Part shown: piece after piece, positions 5,727-11,868 of the stretch
Position numbering within the stretch: the first letter of the stretch is position 1
Layout: every line of letters starts with the position of its first letter
Assembly: GCA_007127015.1 (NCBI GenBank)
Contig: SLAE01000058.1
Span: 1-11,868 of the forward strand
Source of the DNA: Desulfonatronospira sp.
GTDB taxonomy: Bacteria > Desulfobacterota > Desulfovibrionia > Desulfovibrionales > Desulfonatronovibrionaceae
DNA: 11,868 nt
Direction: 5' to 3'
Translations under genes and position numbers: made by a program
The notes under the pieces: model-generated
What the model was told of the DNA's origin: nothing
Databases searched by the model: none
What the model saw: the letters and a program-made list of their open reading frames with translations, nothing else

Positions 5727-7259
5727 TTATGCCCGGCGATATCCGGACCTGAGAAAGTGAACCAGCAGAAAAAGAGCGCTCAAGCCCACAAAGGCCCAGT
5801 GAATCGGCCAATGCCATCGATGATAAAATGTGGTGCTCTCTATAAGATGGACTTTGCCTCTCAAGGCAGAATCCTTAAACAGGGGGGTATCCTTATACAC
5901 CCTGCCCCGGGGATCGATGAAGGCAGAAATCCCGGTATTGGTTGACCTGACAATGTACCTGCCCTGTTCCACTGCCCGCAGTACGCTGAGATGCAGGTGC
6001 TGTTTCGGCGCTGACGTCCTGCCGAACCAGGCGTCATTTGAGATATTGACCAGGAGATTGGCGCCTTGCGCCACCCTGTCTCTGACCAGTCCCGGGAATA
6101 TGATTTCATAACAAATTAACATGCCGATGGCAAGATTTTCCTGGCTCATTGGACTGGTGTATTTTCCGGGACTGAAATCCACAGAAGATGCCACCATCCT
6201 GTCCAGAAAGAAAAGGTATTCAGAAAAGGGTATGTATTCACCAAAGGGTACCAGACGTTCCTTGTCATAATGGTCGATTATCCTTCCCTGTGGAGAAATC
6301 CAGTAAGCCCTGTTGTGCAGTTTGTAGCCGGAACCATCAGCAAGCACCTCATATGCCGGGGATCCGGTGATGACATTTATGTTCTGCTCCAGTACAAAAT
6401 CCTCAATCATGAGGCTCAGCCTGTTTTGTTCCTGAAAATAAAATGGAAGGGCTGTTTCCGGCCAGATGACCAGATCAGGGGCCTTATCACCCAGACCGGC
6501 AAGAGTCAGTTCCTGATATTTATTTACAGTTTTCAGCTGAAACTCTTCTTCCCACTTCTTGTCCTGTTCAATATTGCCCTGCACTACAAGAATATCTTTA
6601 GACGGACCTGAAAATTCTTCATCGCCGGTCAAAAAACCGTAACCCAAAACAACCGTTATCAGCAAAACTCCGAAAACCGCAGACATCTTTTTTCTGCAGA
6701 AAAGCCATAATCCGGCACAGGCAAGGATAAAGCCCATGCCGAAGCTGCCGATCAAACTTACCGACTGAATGGTCTTTGGCCAGACACTGAAGGCCTGAGC
6801 AGTGATGAGCCAGGGAAATCCGCTTAAGGCAAATTCCCTGGCAAACTCGATTGAAGCCCACAAAGATCCCGCAAAAAGTCCAAGCCAGAACCAGGAAAAA
6901 CTTTTCTGGCTGATATAAAGTAATGCCACATAGGCACTGGAAAAAAGGCCTAGAACAAAACCCAGTAAAAGAGGACAGAAAACAGCCAGGATCAATGGAA
7001 AATCGCCGTATACATATACCGGGACCACGATCCAGTATAACCCCAGGGCATAGGCTGTACCGGCCGTTGTAAGAGACCACCTGAAAGCCTCTGCTCCGGA
7101 AGAAGCCTTGAAGGCGATCAGGTTCAAACCGATGAAGAAGAGAAAAATAAAAAAAGGAATTTGCAGGACCGGATTGGGAAAGGCCAGAAAAACACCCGGC
7201 AGACAAAGAAAAAAAGACAGCCGGAACGCACGGCTTTTAAACGGATTCACTGAATTCAT
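5727..7259 (-). CDS. lnt: apolipoprotein N-acyltransferase Lnt
   Basis: Lnt adds the third acyl chain to the N-terminal cysteine of lipoproteins in the inner membrane of Gram-negative bacteria. The 510-residue protein has a block of about six hydrophobic segments (roughly 15-205), a periplasmic nitrilase domain (about 220-475) and a last membrane helix near the C-terminus (about 485-505). The catalytic triad is visible: E268 in WPETALPF, K333 in KERLVPFGEY and C383 in ICYEIIFP; NISNDAWF follows. The ATG at 7259 shares an ATGA overlap with the stop of the CBS gene; an upstream in-frame start at 7286 would overlap further and is less likely. No good Shine-Dalgarno is seen, consistent with coupling. 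A corC-like gene directly before lnt is the same arrangement as ybeX-lnt in E. coli. Confidence 0.96.
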   Translation of the reverse strand: MNSVNPFKSRAFRLSFFLCLPGVFLAFPNPVLQIPFFIFLFFIGLNLIAFKASSGAEAFRWSLTTAGTAYALGLYWIVVPVYVYGDFPLILAVFCPLLLGFVLGLFSSAYVALLYISQKSFSWFWLGLFAGSLWASIEFAREFALSGFPWLITAQAFSVWPKTIQSVSLIGSFGMGFILACAGLWLFCRKKMSAVFGVLLITVVLGYGFLTGDEEFSGPSKDILVVQGNIEQDKKWEEEFQLKTVNKYQELTLAGLGDKAPDLVIWPETALPFYFQEQNRLSLMIEDFVLEQNINVITGSPAYEVLADGSGYKLHNRAYWISPQGRIIDHYDKERLVPFGEYIPFSEYLFFLDRMVASSVDFSPGKYTSPMSQENLAIGMLICYEIIFPGLVRDRVAQGANLLVNISNDAWFGRTSAPKQHLHLSVLRAVEQGRYIVRSTNTGISAFIDPRGRVYKDTPLFKDSALRGKVHLIESTTFYHRWHWPIHWAFVGLSALFLLVHFLRSGYRRA

Positions 7260-8071
7260 CGTAAAAGATATCTTATGGTCAGCCACTGAATATTCTTGGT
7301 ATTGGCTTCCTCAACAGTATAGCGAAAATTTTCGTCTGAAAATTCCTCTCCTTTGGCAGGAACTCTGCCTGCAAGGTGACAGACGTATCCACCGGCTGTC
7401 TCCACCTGGTCTGAAACGATTTCAATGCCCAGCTCATTTTTAAGATCATCCAGATGAGTGCGTCCGGAAATGTAAAAAGATCCATCCTGGAGCACCTGAA
7501 TTTCCTGAGGCCTTGGAATATCGTACTCGTCTTCGATCTCTCCCACGATTTCTTCAAGCACGTCTTCCAGAGTAACTATGCCGGATGTTCCCCCGTATTC
7601 ATCGAGAACTATTCCCAGATGAACCTTCTGATTCTGAAAATCGAGAAGGATCTGCCTTACATTTTTTGTTGCCGGCATGAAACAGGGTTTGCGCATTATC
7701 TCGGAAATTGAGGCATCCTTATCCTTGAGCATATACGGCAAAAGATCCTTGGCATGGATTATGCCCACCATATGATCCTTGTTTTCCCGGTATACCGGGA
7801 TTCTTGAATGTCCGGACTCAATAATCATCATGGCCACATCGCGCATTGTGTCGTTGACTTCCGCGCAGATCAGATCAGTTCTGGGGACCATGATTTCAAT
7901 TGCCTGCTTTTCATGCAGACGCAGGATGTTCAGGAGCATGAGCACTTCTTCATTCTTCAGTTCACCTTCTTCCCTGGCTTCAAGAATTATCTCCTCCAGA
8001 GGTGCATCACAGCGTGAACTGAATATTTTGCGGATCATGCTCCATAATCTACTTTCCGAACCTTCTTCCAA
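7256..8071 (-). CDS. CorC/HlyC-family CBS-domain protein (YbeX-like)
   Basis: This is a cytoplasmic protein of 271 residues with an N-terminal helical region (1-55), a CBS pair starting at MVPRTDL (61-67) with HSRIPVY (88-94), the signature VLDEYGGTSGIVTLEDVLEE (155-174), and a C-terminal CorC_HlyC domain (about 190-271). The CBS pair would bind an adenine nucleotide. E. coli YbeX (CorC) was linked to Mg/Co efflux and later to ribosome metabolism. There is no DUF21/CNNM membrane domain, so it is the soluble YbeX type and not a transporter by itself. The start is TTG, supported by GGAGG nine bases upstream (8081-8085) and by the lack of a better start; the first ATG is at residue 12. It leads the operon and overlaps lnt by ATGA. 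Confidence 0.92.
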   Translation of the reverse strand: MEEGSESRLWSMIRKIFSSRCDAPLEEIILEAREEGELKNEEVLMLLNILRLHEKQAIEIMVPRTDLICAEVNDTMRDVAMMIIESGHSRIPVYRENKDHMVGIIHAKDLLPYMLKDKDASISEIMRKPCFMPATKNVRQILLDFQNQKVHLGIVLDEYGGTSGIVTLEDVLEEIVGEIEDEYDIPRPQEIQVLQDGSFYISGRTHLDDLKNELGIEIVSDQVETAGGYVCHLAGRVPAKGEEFSDENFRYTVEEANTKNIQWLTIRYLLR

Positions 8072-8140
8072 AGAGACTGACCTCCGAAATTTTGAAAGGT
8101 TTGCAGAATAAAAAATCCTGCTTTTCCTGTCGACGCTTCA

Positions 8141-8166
8141 CTTGTGCAGACGGCCGGCTGCTCAAG
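8141..8166 (-). repeat. 26-bp imperfect palindrome in the leader of the CBS-lnt operon
   Basis: The minus strand reads CTTG-A-GCAG-C-CGGCCG-T-CTGC-A-CAAG. Eleven of thirteen symmetric pairs match, centred on CGGCCG. It lies about 35 nt downstream of the TATAAT box and about 70 nt upstream of the TTG start. No T-run follows on either strand, so it is not an intrinsic terminator. It could be an operator for a dimeric regulator or an RNA stem in the 5' leader. Confidence 0.5.
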
Positions 8167-8200
8167 ACTTAAAGTGATATAAGCAAGTGACTCAATCTAA

Positions 8201-8230
8201 ATTATAGGGCATTGGCCTTCAAACGGGCAA
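8201..8230 (-). promoter_or_regulatory. putative promoter of the CBS-lnt-prfB operon
   Basis: A perfect TATAAT (8206-8201, minus strand) is preceded at 18 nt by TTGCCC (8230-8225), which matches TTGACA at four positions. It is in the 170-nt gap after mnmG, just upstream of the palindrome. It predicts a leader of about 120 nt before the TTG start of the CBS gene. Confidence 0.5.
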
Positions 8231-8241
8231 AGCAACATTTC

Positions 8242-10206
8242 TCAGGAAGAAACATTTTTCTTATCCATCTTAAGATGGATTTGCAAAGCGGTCAAAGCAG
8301 CCGGAGTAATCCCGGAGATACGTCCTGCCTGACCAAGAGTTTGCGGTCTAATCATGGTAAGCTTTTCCACGGCTTCCCTGGAAAGTCCGGGAATAAGCTC
8401 AAAATTCAATTCCTCAGGAAGTCTGGTGTTTTCCATTTGGGCTGCTCTTTGAGCCAGTTCCTCCTGCCGGTTGATATATCCCTCGTATTTGATCCGGATT
8501 TGCACCTGATCCTGAATGTCGGTTGAATATTCTTCAAGACCAGACCAGAAAGATTTAATCTCGTCAATATTCAATTGAGGCTGCCTTAGAAGTTCTGCAA
8601 GTGTTATTGACTTTTTGGGGATATGGGCTCCTATCTCTTCAAGCTTACCGCGGGTATGCGCGTCAGGACGGATGGCGATGGAGCTCAAAGCCTTGTGCAG
8701 CCGGCTGATCAACTCCTGTCTGCGGGTATAAATCTGCCATTGATCGTCTTGTACCAGACCGATCTTTCTGCCCAGTGGAGTAAGCCTCTGATCGGCGTTG
8801 TCTTCGCGCAGCAGAAGTCTGTACTCCGCTCGGGAAGTAAACATGCGGTATGGCTCATTCGTCCCTTTGGTCACCAGATCGTCTACAAGGACCGCCATAT
8901 ATGCCTGATTTCTTTTCAGCAGAAAATCTTCGCCCTGAGCGCGGGCAAAGAGATTGAGCACCGCCCACAGGCCCTGAGCTGCAGCCTCCTCATATCCGGA
9001 AGTACCGTTTATCTGTCCTGCGCAGTAAAGCCCTTTAACTGTTTTAGTCTCAAGAGTCGGCTTCAGCTGGGTAGGATGGATAAAATCATATTCAATGGCA
9101 TAGCCGGGTCTGACAATAACAGCTTTTTCCAGGCCGGGAATAGTTTTCAGAAGTTCTTTCTGCACATCCAGCGGGAGGCTGGTGGAAATACCGTTGGGAT
9201 AAACTTCGTGTGCATCATGTCCTTCCGGTTCAACAAAAATCTGATGTCTTTCCCGCTCCGGAAATCTGGCCACCTTGTCTTCTATGGAGGGACAATATCT
9301 CGCGCCGGTGGCTTGAATACGGCCCTGAAACATTGGAGAACGATCCAGTCCACTGTTTATGATCTCATGAGTTCTGTTATTGGTATATGTAAAGTGACAG
9401 GGAAGTTGATCCAGCGGCGCGGACCTGTAACGGCAGCTGAAGAGCGGTCGCGGTTCATCCCCATGCTGTACCTCCATTACCGAGAAATCAACACTTTCTT
9501 TCAACAGTCTTGGTACAGTACCGGTCTTTAAGCGACCAAGTTCAAAACCAAGCTTGCGCAGACTGGCAGAAAGACCGGATGAAGCCGGATCACCCAGTCT
9601 CCCTCCTGGCTGGCTCTGCATCCCTACATGAATTAATCCCTGCAAAAAGGTTCCTGTGGTCAAAAGAACATTGCCGGATCTGATTTCTTCGCCAAGCGCG
9701 GTACGCACACCCTGAATGCGTCCCTCAAAAACCATAAGCTCTTCCACGCAGGCTTCCCGGATAAAAAGATCGGGCAGCGCAAACAGTGCATTCTGTACTC
9801 CTGACATGTATCTTTTTCTGTCAATTTGAGCCCTGGTGGAACGAACTGCAGGGCCTTTACTGGTATTCAGAGTTCTGAATTGAATACCGGAAGCCTCCGC
9901 CCAGATGCCCATGATGCCTCCAAGGGCATCAATTTCCTTGACCATATGACCCTTTGCCAGTCCACCAATGGCTGGATTGCAGGATAAATGTCCTATACGG
10001 TCAATATTGACAGTCAAAAGCAGAGTTTTAAGGCCCAGCATCGATGCCGCATATGCCGCCTCGCAACCGGCATGCCCGGCGCCGACTATGATCAGGTCGA
10101 AAAATTCGGGCAGTTCTTTGAGTGGGGAGTGCAATTGTCTGATATCCACTGGCAACACGTTTACTGAGATAATCTGATTATTGATAATTATGAAGTGAAT
10201 TGACAA
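8242..10206 (-). CDS. mnmG: tRNA uridine-5-carboxymethylaminomethyl modification enzyme MnmG (GidA)
   Basis: MnmG, an FAD enzyme, works with the GTPase MnmE to add cmnm5 to wobble U34 of several tRNAs. The visible motifs are the dinucleotide-binding VGAGHAGCEAA (41-51), LSCNPAIGGLAKG (74-86), YCPSIEDK (304-311), PGYAIEYDF (367-375) and YCAGQINGTSGYEEAA (394-409), followed by PYRMFTSRAEYRLLLREDNAD and a C-terminal helical MnmE-binding region. The frame is 654 codons against 629 in E. coli, because about 25 extra residues precede the Rossmann fold. The start is uncertain: TTG at 10206 has GGAGG 11 nt upstream, while GTG codons at 10158 and 10149 would give a usual length but lack Shine-Dalgarno sequences. 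The product is certain, the first 20 codons are not. MnmE (mnmE/trmE) is not in the window. Confidence 0.96.
   Translation of the reverse strand: MSIHFIIINNQIISVNVLPVDIRQLHSPLKELPEFFDLIIVGAGHAGCEAAYAASMLGLKTLLLTVNIDRIGHLSCNPAIGGLAKGHMVKEIDALGGIMGIWAEASGIQFRTLNTSKGPAVRSTRAQIDRKRYMSGVQNALFALPDLFIREACVEELMVFEGRIQGVRTALGEEIRSGNVLLTTGTFLQGLIHVGMQSQPGGRLGDPASSGLSASLRKLGFELGRLKTGTVPRLLKESVDFSVMEVQHGDEPRPLFSCRYRSAPLDQLPCHFTYTNNRTHEIINSGLDRSPMFQGRIQATGARYCPSIEDKVARFPERERHQIFVEPEGHDAHEVYPNGISTSLPLDVQKELLKTIPGLEKAVIVRPGYAIEYDFIHPTQLKPTLETKTVKGLYCAGQINGTSGYEEAAAQGLWAVLNLFARAQGEDFLLKRNQAYMAVLVDDLVTKGTNEPYRMFTSRAEYRLLLREDNADQRLTPLGRKIGLVQDDQWQIYTRRQELISRLHKALSSIAIRPDAHTRGKLEEIGAHIPKKSITLAELLRQPQLNIDEIKSFWSGLEEYSTDIQDQVQIRIKYEGYINRQEELAQRAAQMENTRLPEELNFELIPGLSREAVEKLTMIRPQTLGQAGRISGITPAALTALQIHLKMDKKNVSS
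8263..8280. repeat. perfect 18-bp palindrome inside the end of mnmG
   Basis: ATCCATCTTAAGATGGAT is its own reverse complement. It encodes IHLKMD near the mnmG C-terminus, 19 nt before the stop codon. In RNA it could form a seven-base-pair stem with a TTAA loop. It is followed by AAGAAAAATG, not by a T-run, so it is not an intrinsic terminator. Whether it has a function is unknown. Confidence 0.55.
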
Positions 10207-10280
10207 GGTGCATGCAGCCTCCGCATCCGCCGATTCATCACCTGCATCTTGATACCCGGCCGTTTAATGATAAAGAAATG

Positions 10281-10310
10281 AAAAAAAGGCGAACACCCAA
10301 GGTATTCTGC
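10281..10310 (-). terminator. intrinsic terminator or attenuator upstream of mnmG
   Basis: On the minus strand GC(A)GAATACC, loop TTG, and GGTGTTCGC can pair over nine positions with one bulged A and one G-U pair, followed by C and seven T. This is the best terminator-like element in the window. It lies about 140 nt after the M20 hydrolase stop and would end that transcript. It also lies only about 10 nt downstream of the expected start site of the promoter at 10328-10356, so it may attenuate mnmG transcription instead. Confidence 0.55.
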
Positions 10311-10318
10311 ACCATGCC

Positions 10319-10331
10319 AATCAAATTTTTA
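10319..10331 (+). promoter_or_regulatory. match to the E. coli IHF core consensus
   Basis: AATCAAATTTTTA fits WATCAANNNNTTR at every defined position and is flanked by A/T-rich DNA. It overlaps the -10 region of the putative promoter at 10328-10356. The window itself encodes an IHF-like protein. The consensus comes from E. coli and the region is AT-rich, so chance is a real alternative. Confidence 0.3.
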
Positions 10332-10356
10332 TAATAAAATCAATAAATAAGATCAA
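10328..10356 (-). promoter_or_regulatory. putative sigma70-type promoter upstream of mnmG
   Basis: TTGATC (10356-10351) and TATAAA (10333-10328) are separated by exactly 17 nt on the minus strand. The -35 box matches at four positions and the -10 at five. Expected initiation is near 10321, giving a leader of about 115 nt to the TTG start of mnmG, but with the terminator-like hairpin at 10281-10310 almost immediately downstream. Confidence 0.45.
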
Positions 10357-10451
10357 AAGAAGTATTTGGCAAGAAAGACTGTCTTCCAAGGCGGCAAAAA
10401 AGTTTCACGTAAAGTTAAATGAAATCCGGCAGACCATCAGCTTGAAAAATA

Positions 10452-11678
10452 TCAGTCCTGATCAATGGCCATAAGAGCCATTACCTGTGCGTCTTTAAGA
10501 GTATTTTGAATACTTGAGCATTCATTTGGCTGATGGGCAGTGCCTGTGAGGGTGGACCATACAACCGCCGGGTATTCTCTGCGGCGAAGAAAAGCAGCCA
10601 CCGTTCCTCCGCCCACACCTTGTGCCCTGGGTTTCACGTCATAAATCCGCTCTATGCCGCGGGCCAGCCTGAGGACCACCTCGCTGGAGGGATCAGTGGG
10701 AGGAGCGGATTGTTCCTCCAGTATTATCTCATAGTCTGTCCTTACATTATATTTATTTTCAATATCTTTACCGAGCAGACGAACCTGATCGTATACTTCC
10801 TGTACATCGAGTTCCGGAAGTATGCGACAGTCAATGTAGAAAACGTCCAGACCCGGAATGGTATTGACGTTCGGTACATTGGCCTCTTTCCTGGTAGGAC
10901 AGAAGGTTGAGTTTCCTGGAGTGAAGAGATCATCCTTCCGGGGAAAAATTTCCTGCAGTTCTTCCAGCTTCAGGATGAACGCGGCGGAAGCAATCAAAGA
11001 GTTGATGCCTTTGTCCGGAGTGGATGCGTGGCACTGTCTGCCCTGAACAGAGACTTTGATCCAGAGCATGCTTTTCTCGGCCACCTCCATCATCCTTGAA
11101 TCGCTGGTTCCAAAATCCGGAATCAGAAAAAGATCCCGGGTGCTGAAAAGGTCCGGACGTTGATCAAGTACATATGGAAGCCCGTATTTATTTCCTGTTT
11201 CTTCATCCGAGACAAAGACAAGGCCGATATCTACATCCGGGCTTAGGTCCTGCTCCTTGAAAGCAAGAGAGGCCAGCAAAGATGAAATGATGCCCTGATG
11301 GTTGTCCTCGACTCCCCGTCCATACATTTTGTCTCCGTCCACCTTCAGCTCAAAAGGATCGCTGTTCCAGAGCTGTGAGTCGCCAGGGGGCACGATGTCA
11401 AGGTGACTGATAATCCACAGGTTTTTTTGAGAATTTTTACCGGGTAATCTGGCTATCAGGTTGGGCCTGTAACCGCAATCCACTCTTGAGTCCGGGGCGT
11501 TGATCTCCAGGATTTCAGAAAAATTGTTATCTTGAAGACAGGTCATCAGAAAATCTGCTTTGGCTTTTTCACCGCTGCCCTGGTTTGCCGGTCCGAGTGC
11601 CGGAATGGCGACCAGTTTTGACTGCAGGGCTATAACTCTTTCCGACTGGCTTTCAAGATAGTCAATAATTTGCTGCAT
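10452..11678 (-). CDS. M20-family zinc metallohydrolase (ArgE/DapE/CPG2-like)
   Basis: This is a cytoplasmic di-zinc peptidase/deacylase of 408 residues. The metal and catalytic residues can be followed in order: H92 and D94 in SHLDIVPPG, the bridging D125 in GRGVEDNHQG, the general base E159 and metal ligand E160 in SDEETGNKYG, D188 in LIPDFG, and H382 in GTAHQPNE. The dimerisation (lid) domain lies between about 205 and 315. The substrate cannot be read from sequence. M20 members include DapE (succinyl-diaminopimelate desuccinylase), ArgE and dipeptidases. DapE is tempting because dapA and dapF are in the window, but they are 8 kb away. ATG at 11678 is chosen, with AGGA about 10 nt upstream; the frame stays open to a TTG at 11750 without a ribosome site. 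No signal peptide is seen. Confidence 0.9.
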   Translation of the reverse strand: MQQIIDYLESQSERVIALQSKLVAIPALGPANQGSGEKAKADFLMTCLQDNNFSEILEINAPDSRVDCGYRPNLIARLPGKNSQKNLWIISHLDIVPPGDSQLWNSDPFELKVDGDKMYGRGVEDNHQGIISSLLASLAFKEQDLSPDVDIGLVFVSDEETGNKYGLPYVLDQRPDLFSTRDLFLIPDFGTSDSRMMEVAEKSMLWIKVSVQGRQCHASTPDKGINSLIASAAFILKLEELQEIFPRKDDLFTPGNSTFCPTRKEANVPNVNTIPGLDVFYIDCRILPELDVQEVYDQVRLLGKDIENKYNVRTDYEIILEEQSAPPTDPSSEVVLRLARGIERIYDVKPRAQGVGGGTVAAFLRRREYPAVVWSTLTGTAHQPNECSSIQNTLKDAQVMALMAIDQD

Positions 11679-11820
11679 TAATAAATCATCCTGTCTGTTA
11701 ATTGCATGCGGAATTTTCTTCTTTCCATATATCGAAGCAGCCGGTTTCAATCCGAAAAAGTCAGGTTTTTCTTTTGGCGGTTAAAGCATTTAATTATGAG
11801 GAAGCGTACTATAAAGCTGA

Positions 11821-11849
11821 AGAATAATTGCGCGGATGGAAACAGCCAA
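11821..11849 (-). promoter_or_regulatory. weak promoter candidate for the M20 hydrolase gene
   Basis: TTGGCT (11849-11844) and TATTCT (11826-11821) lie 17 nt apart on the minus strand, each matching its consensus at four of six positions. This would give a leader of about 135 nt to the chosen ATG. Nothing else in 11679-11868 looks coding. Confidence 0.2.
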
Positions 11850-11868
11850 AAAAGGACTTCTACCGGAA
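11848..11868 (-). terminator. possible 3' half of an intrinsic terminator cut by the window edge
   Basis: The minus strand enters the window with TTCC, then GGTAGAAGTCC and TTTTTT (counting the shared bases). This looks like the loop, the descending arm and the T-run of an intrinsic terminator whose ascending arm would lie just outside. It would mark the end of a gene beyond the edge and leave the M20 hydrolase gene starting its own transcript. It cannot be confirmed from the half present. Confidence 0.25.

Noticed and set aside
8623..9531. A 302-codon open frame on the plus strand.
   Set aside because: It lies wholly opposite mnmG, whose protein is unmistakable, and its translation has no recognisable domain. 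It is an antisense shadow.

Overview
The window is about 11.9 kb with every recognisable gene on the minus strand. It looks like ordinary chromosome from a Gram-negative deltaproteobacterium, most likely a sulfate reducer of the Desulfovibrionales. That placement rests on protein style and on the gene order as I remember it (dapF-dapA-FMN dehydrogenase; CBS protein-lnt-prfB-degenerate GGDEF-MinD-like ATPase-HU/IHF; mnmG next to an M20 hydrolase). It is recollection plus inference, not a search result. I see no phage, transposon, CRISPR, tRNA or rRNA.

The layout follows transcription, from high to low coordinates. (1) 11868-10452: an M20-family zinc hydrolase, with what may be half of an upstream gene's terminator at the window edge. 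(2) 10451-8242: mnmG (gidA), a tRNA wobble-uridine modification gene. Its roughly 245-bp leader holds a good sigma70-like promoter, an exact IHF-consensus match, a terminator-like hairpin and a possible leader peptide. (3) 8241-2799: a probable operon behind a TATAAT promoter and a large imperfect palindrome. It encodes a CorC-like CBS protein, Lnt, release factor 2 with its programmed +1 frameshift, a degenerate GGDEF protein and a FleN/FlhG-like MinD ATPase. (4) 2601-2320: an HU/IHF DNA-bending protein with its own promoter region. (5) 2032-1: dapF, dapA and the start of an FMN-dependent alpha-hydroxy-acid dehydrogenase with an N-terminal cysteine cluster.

Functionally the window mixes envelope and cell-wall supply (DapA and DapF for diaminopimelate and lysine, Lnt for lipoprotein maturation), translation quality (MnmG, RF2), nucleoid architecture (HU/IHF) and a likely signalling or polarity pair (GGDEF-like protein plus MinD-like ATPase). 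The most notable points are the GGDEF-like protein, which has lost the cyclase motif (SGQNF) but kept the RxxD inhibitory-site motif in the usual spacing and so may be a c-di-GMP receptor; its start nested in the prfB stop; the leader architecture of mnmG; the 26-bp palindrome upstream of the CBS-lnt-prfB operon; and a complete E. coli-type lysine feedback site in DapA. No clearly new multi-gene system is visible.
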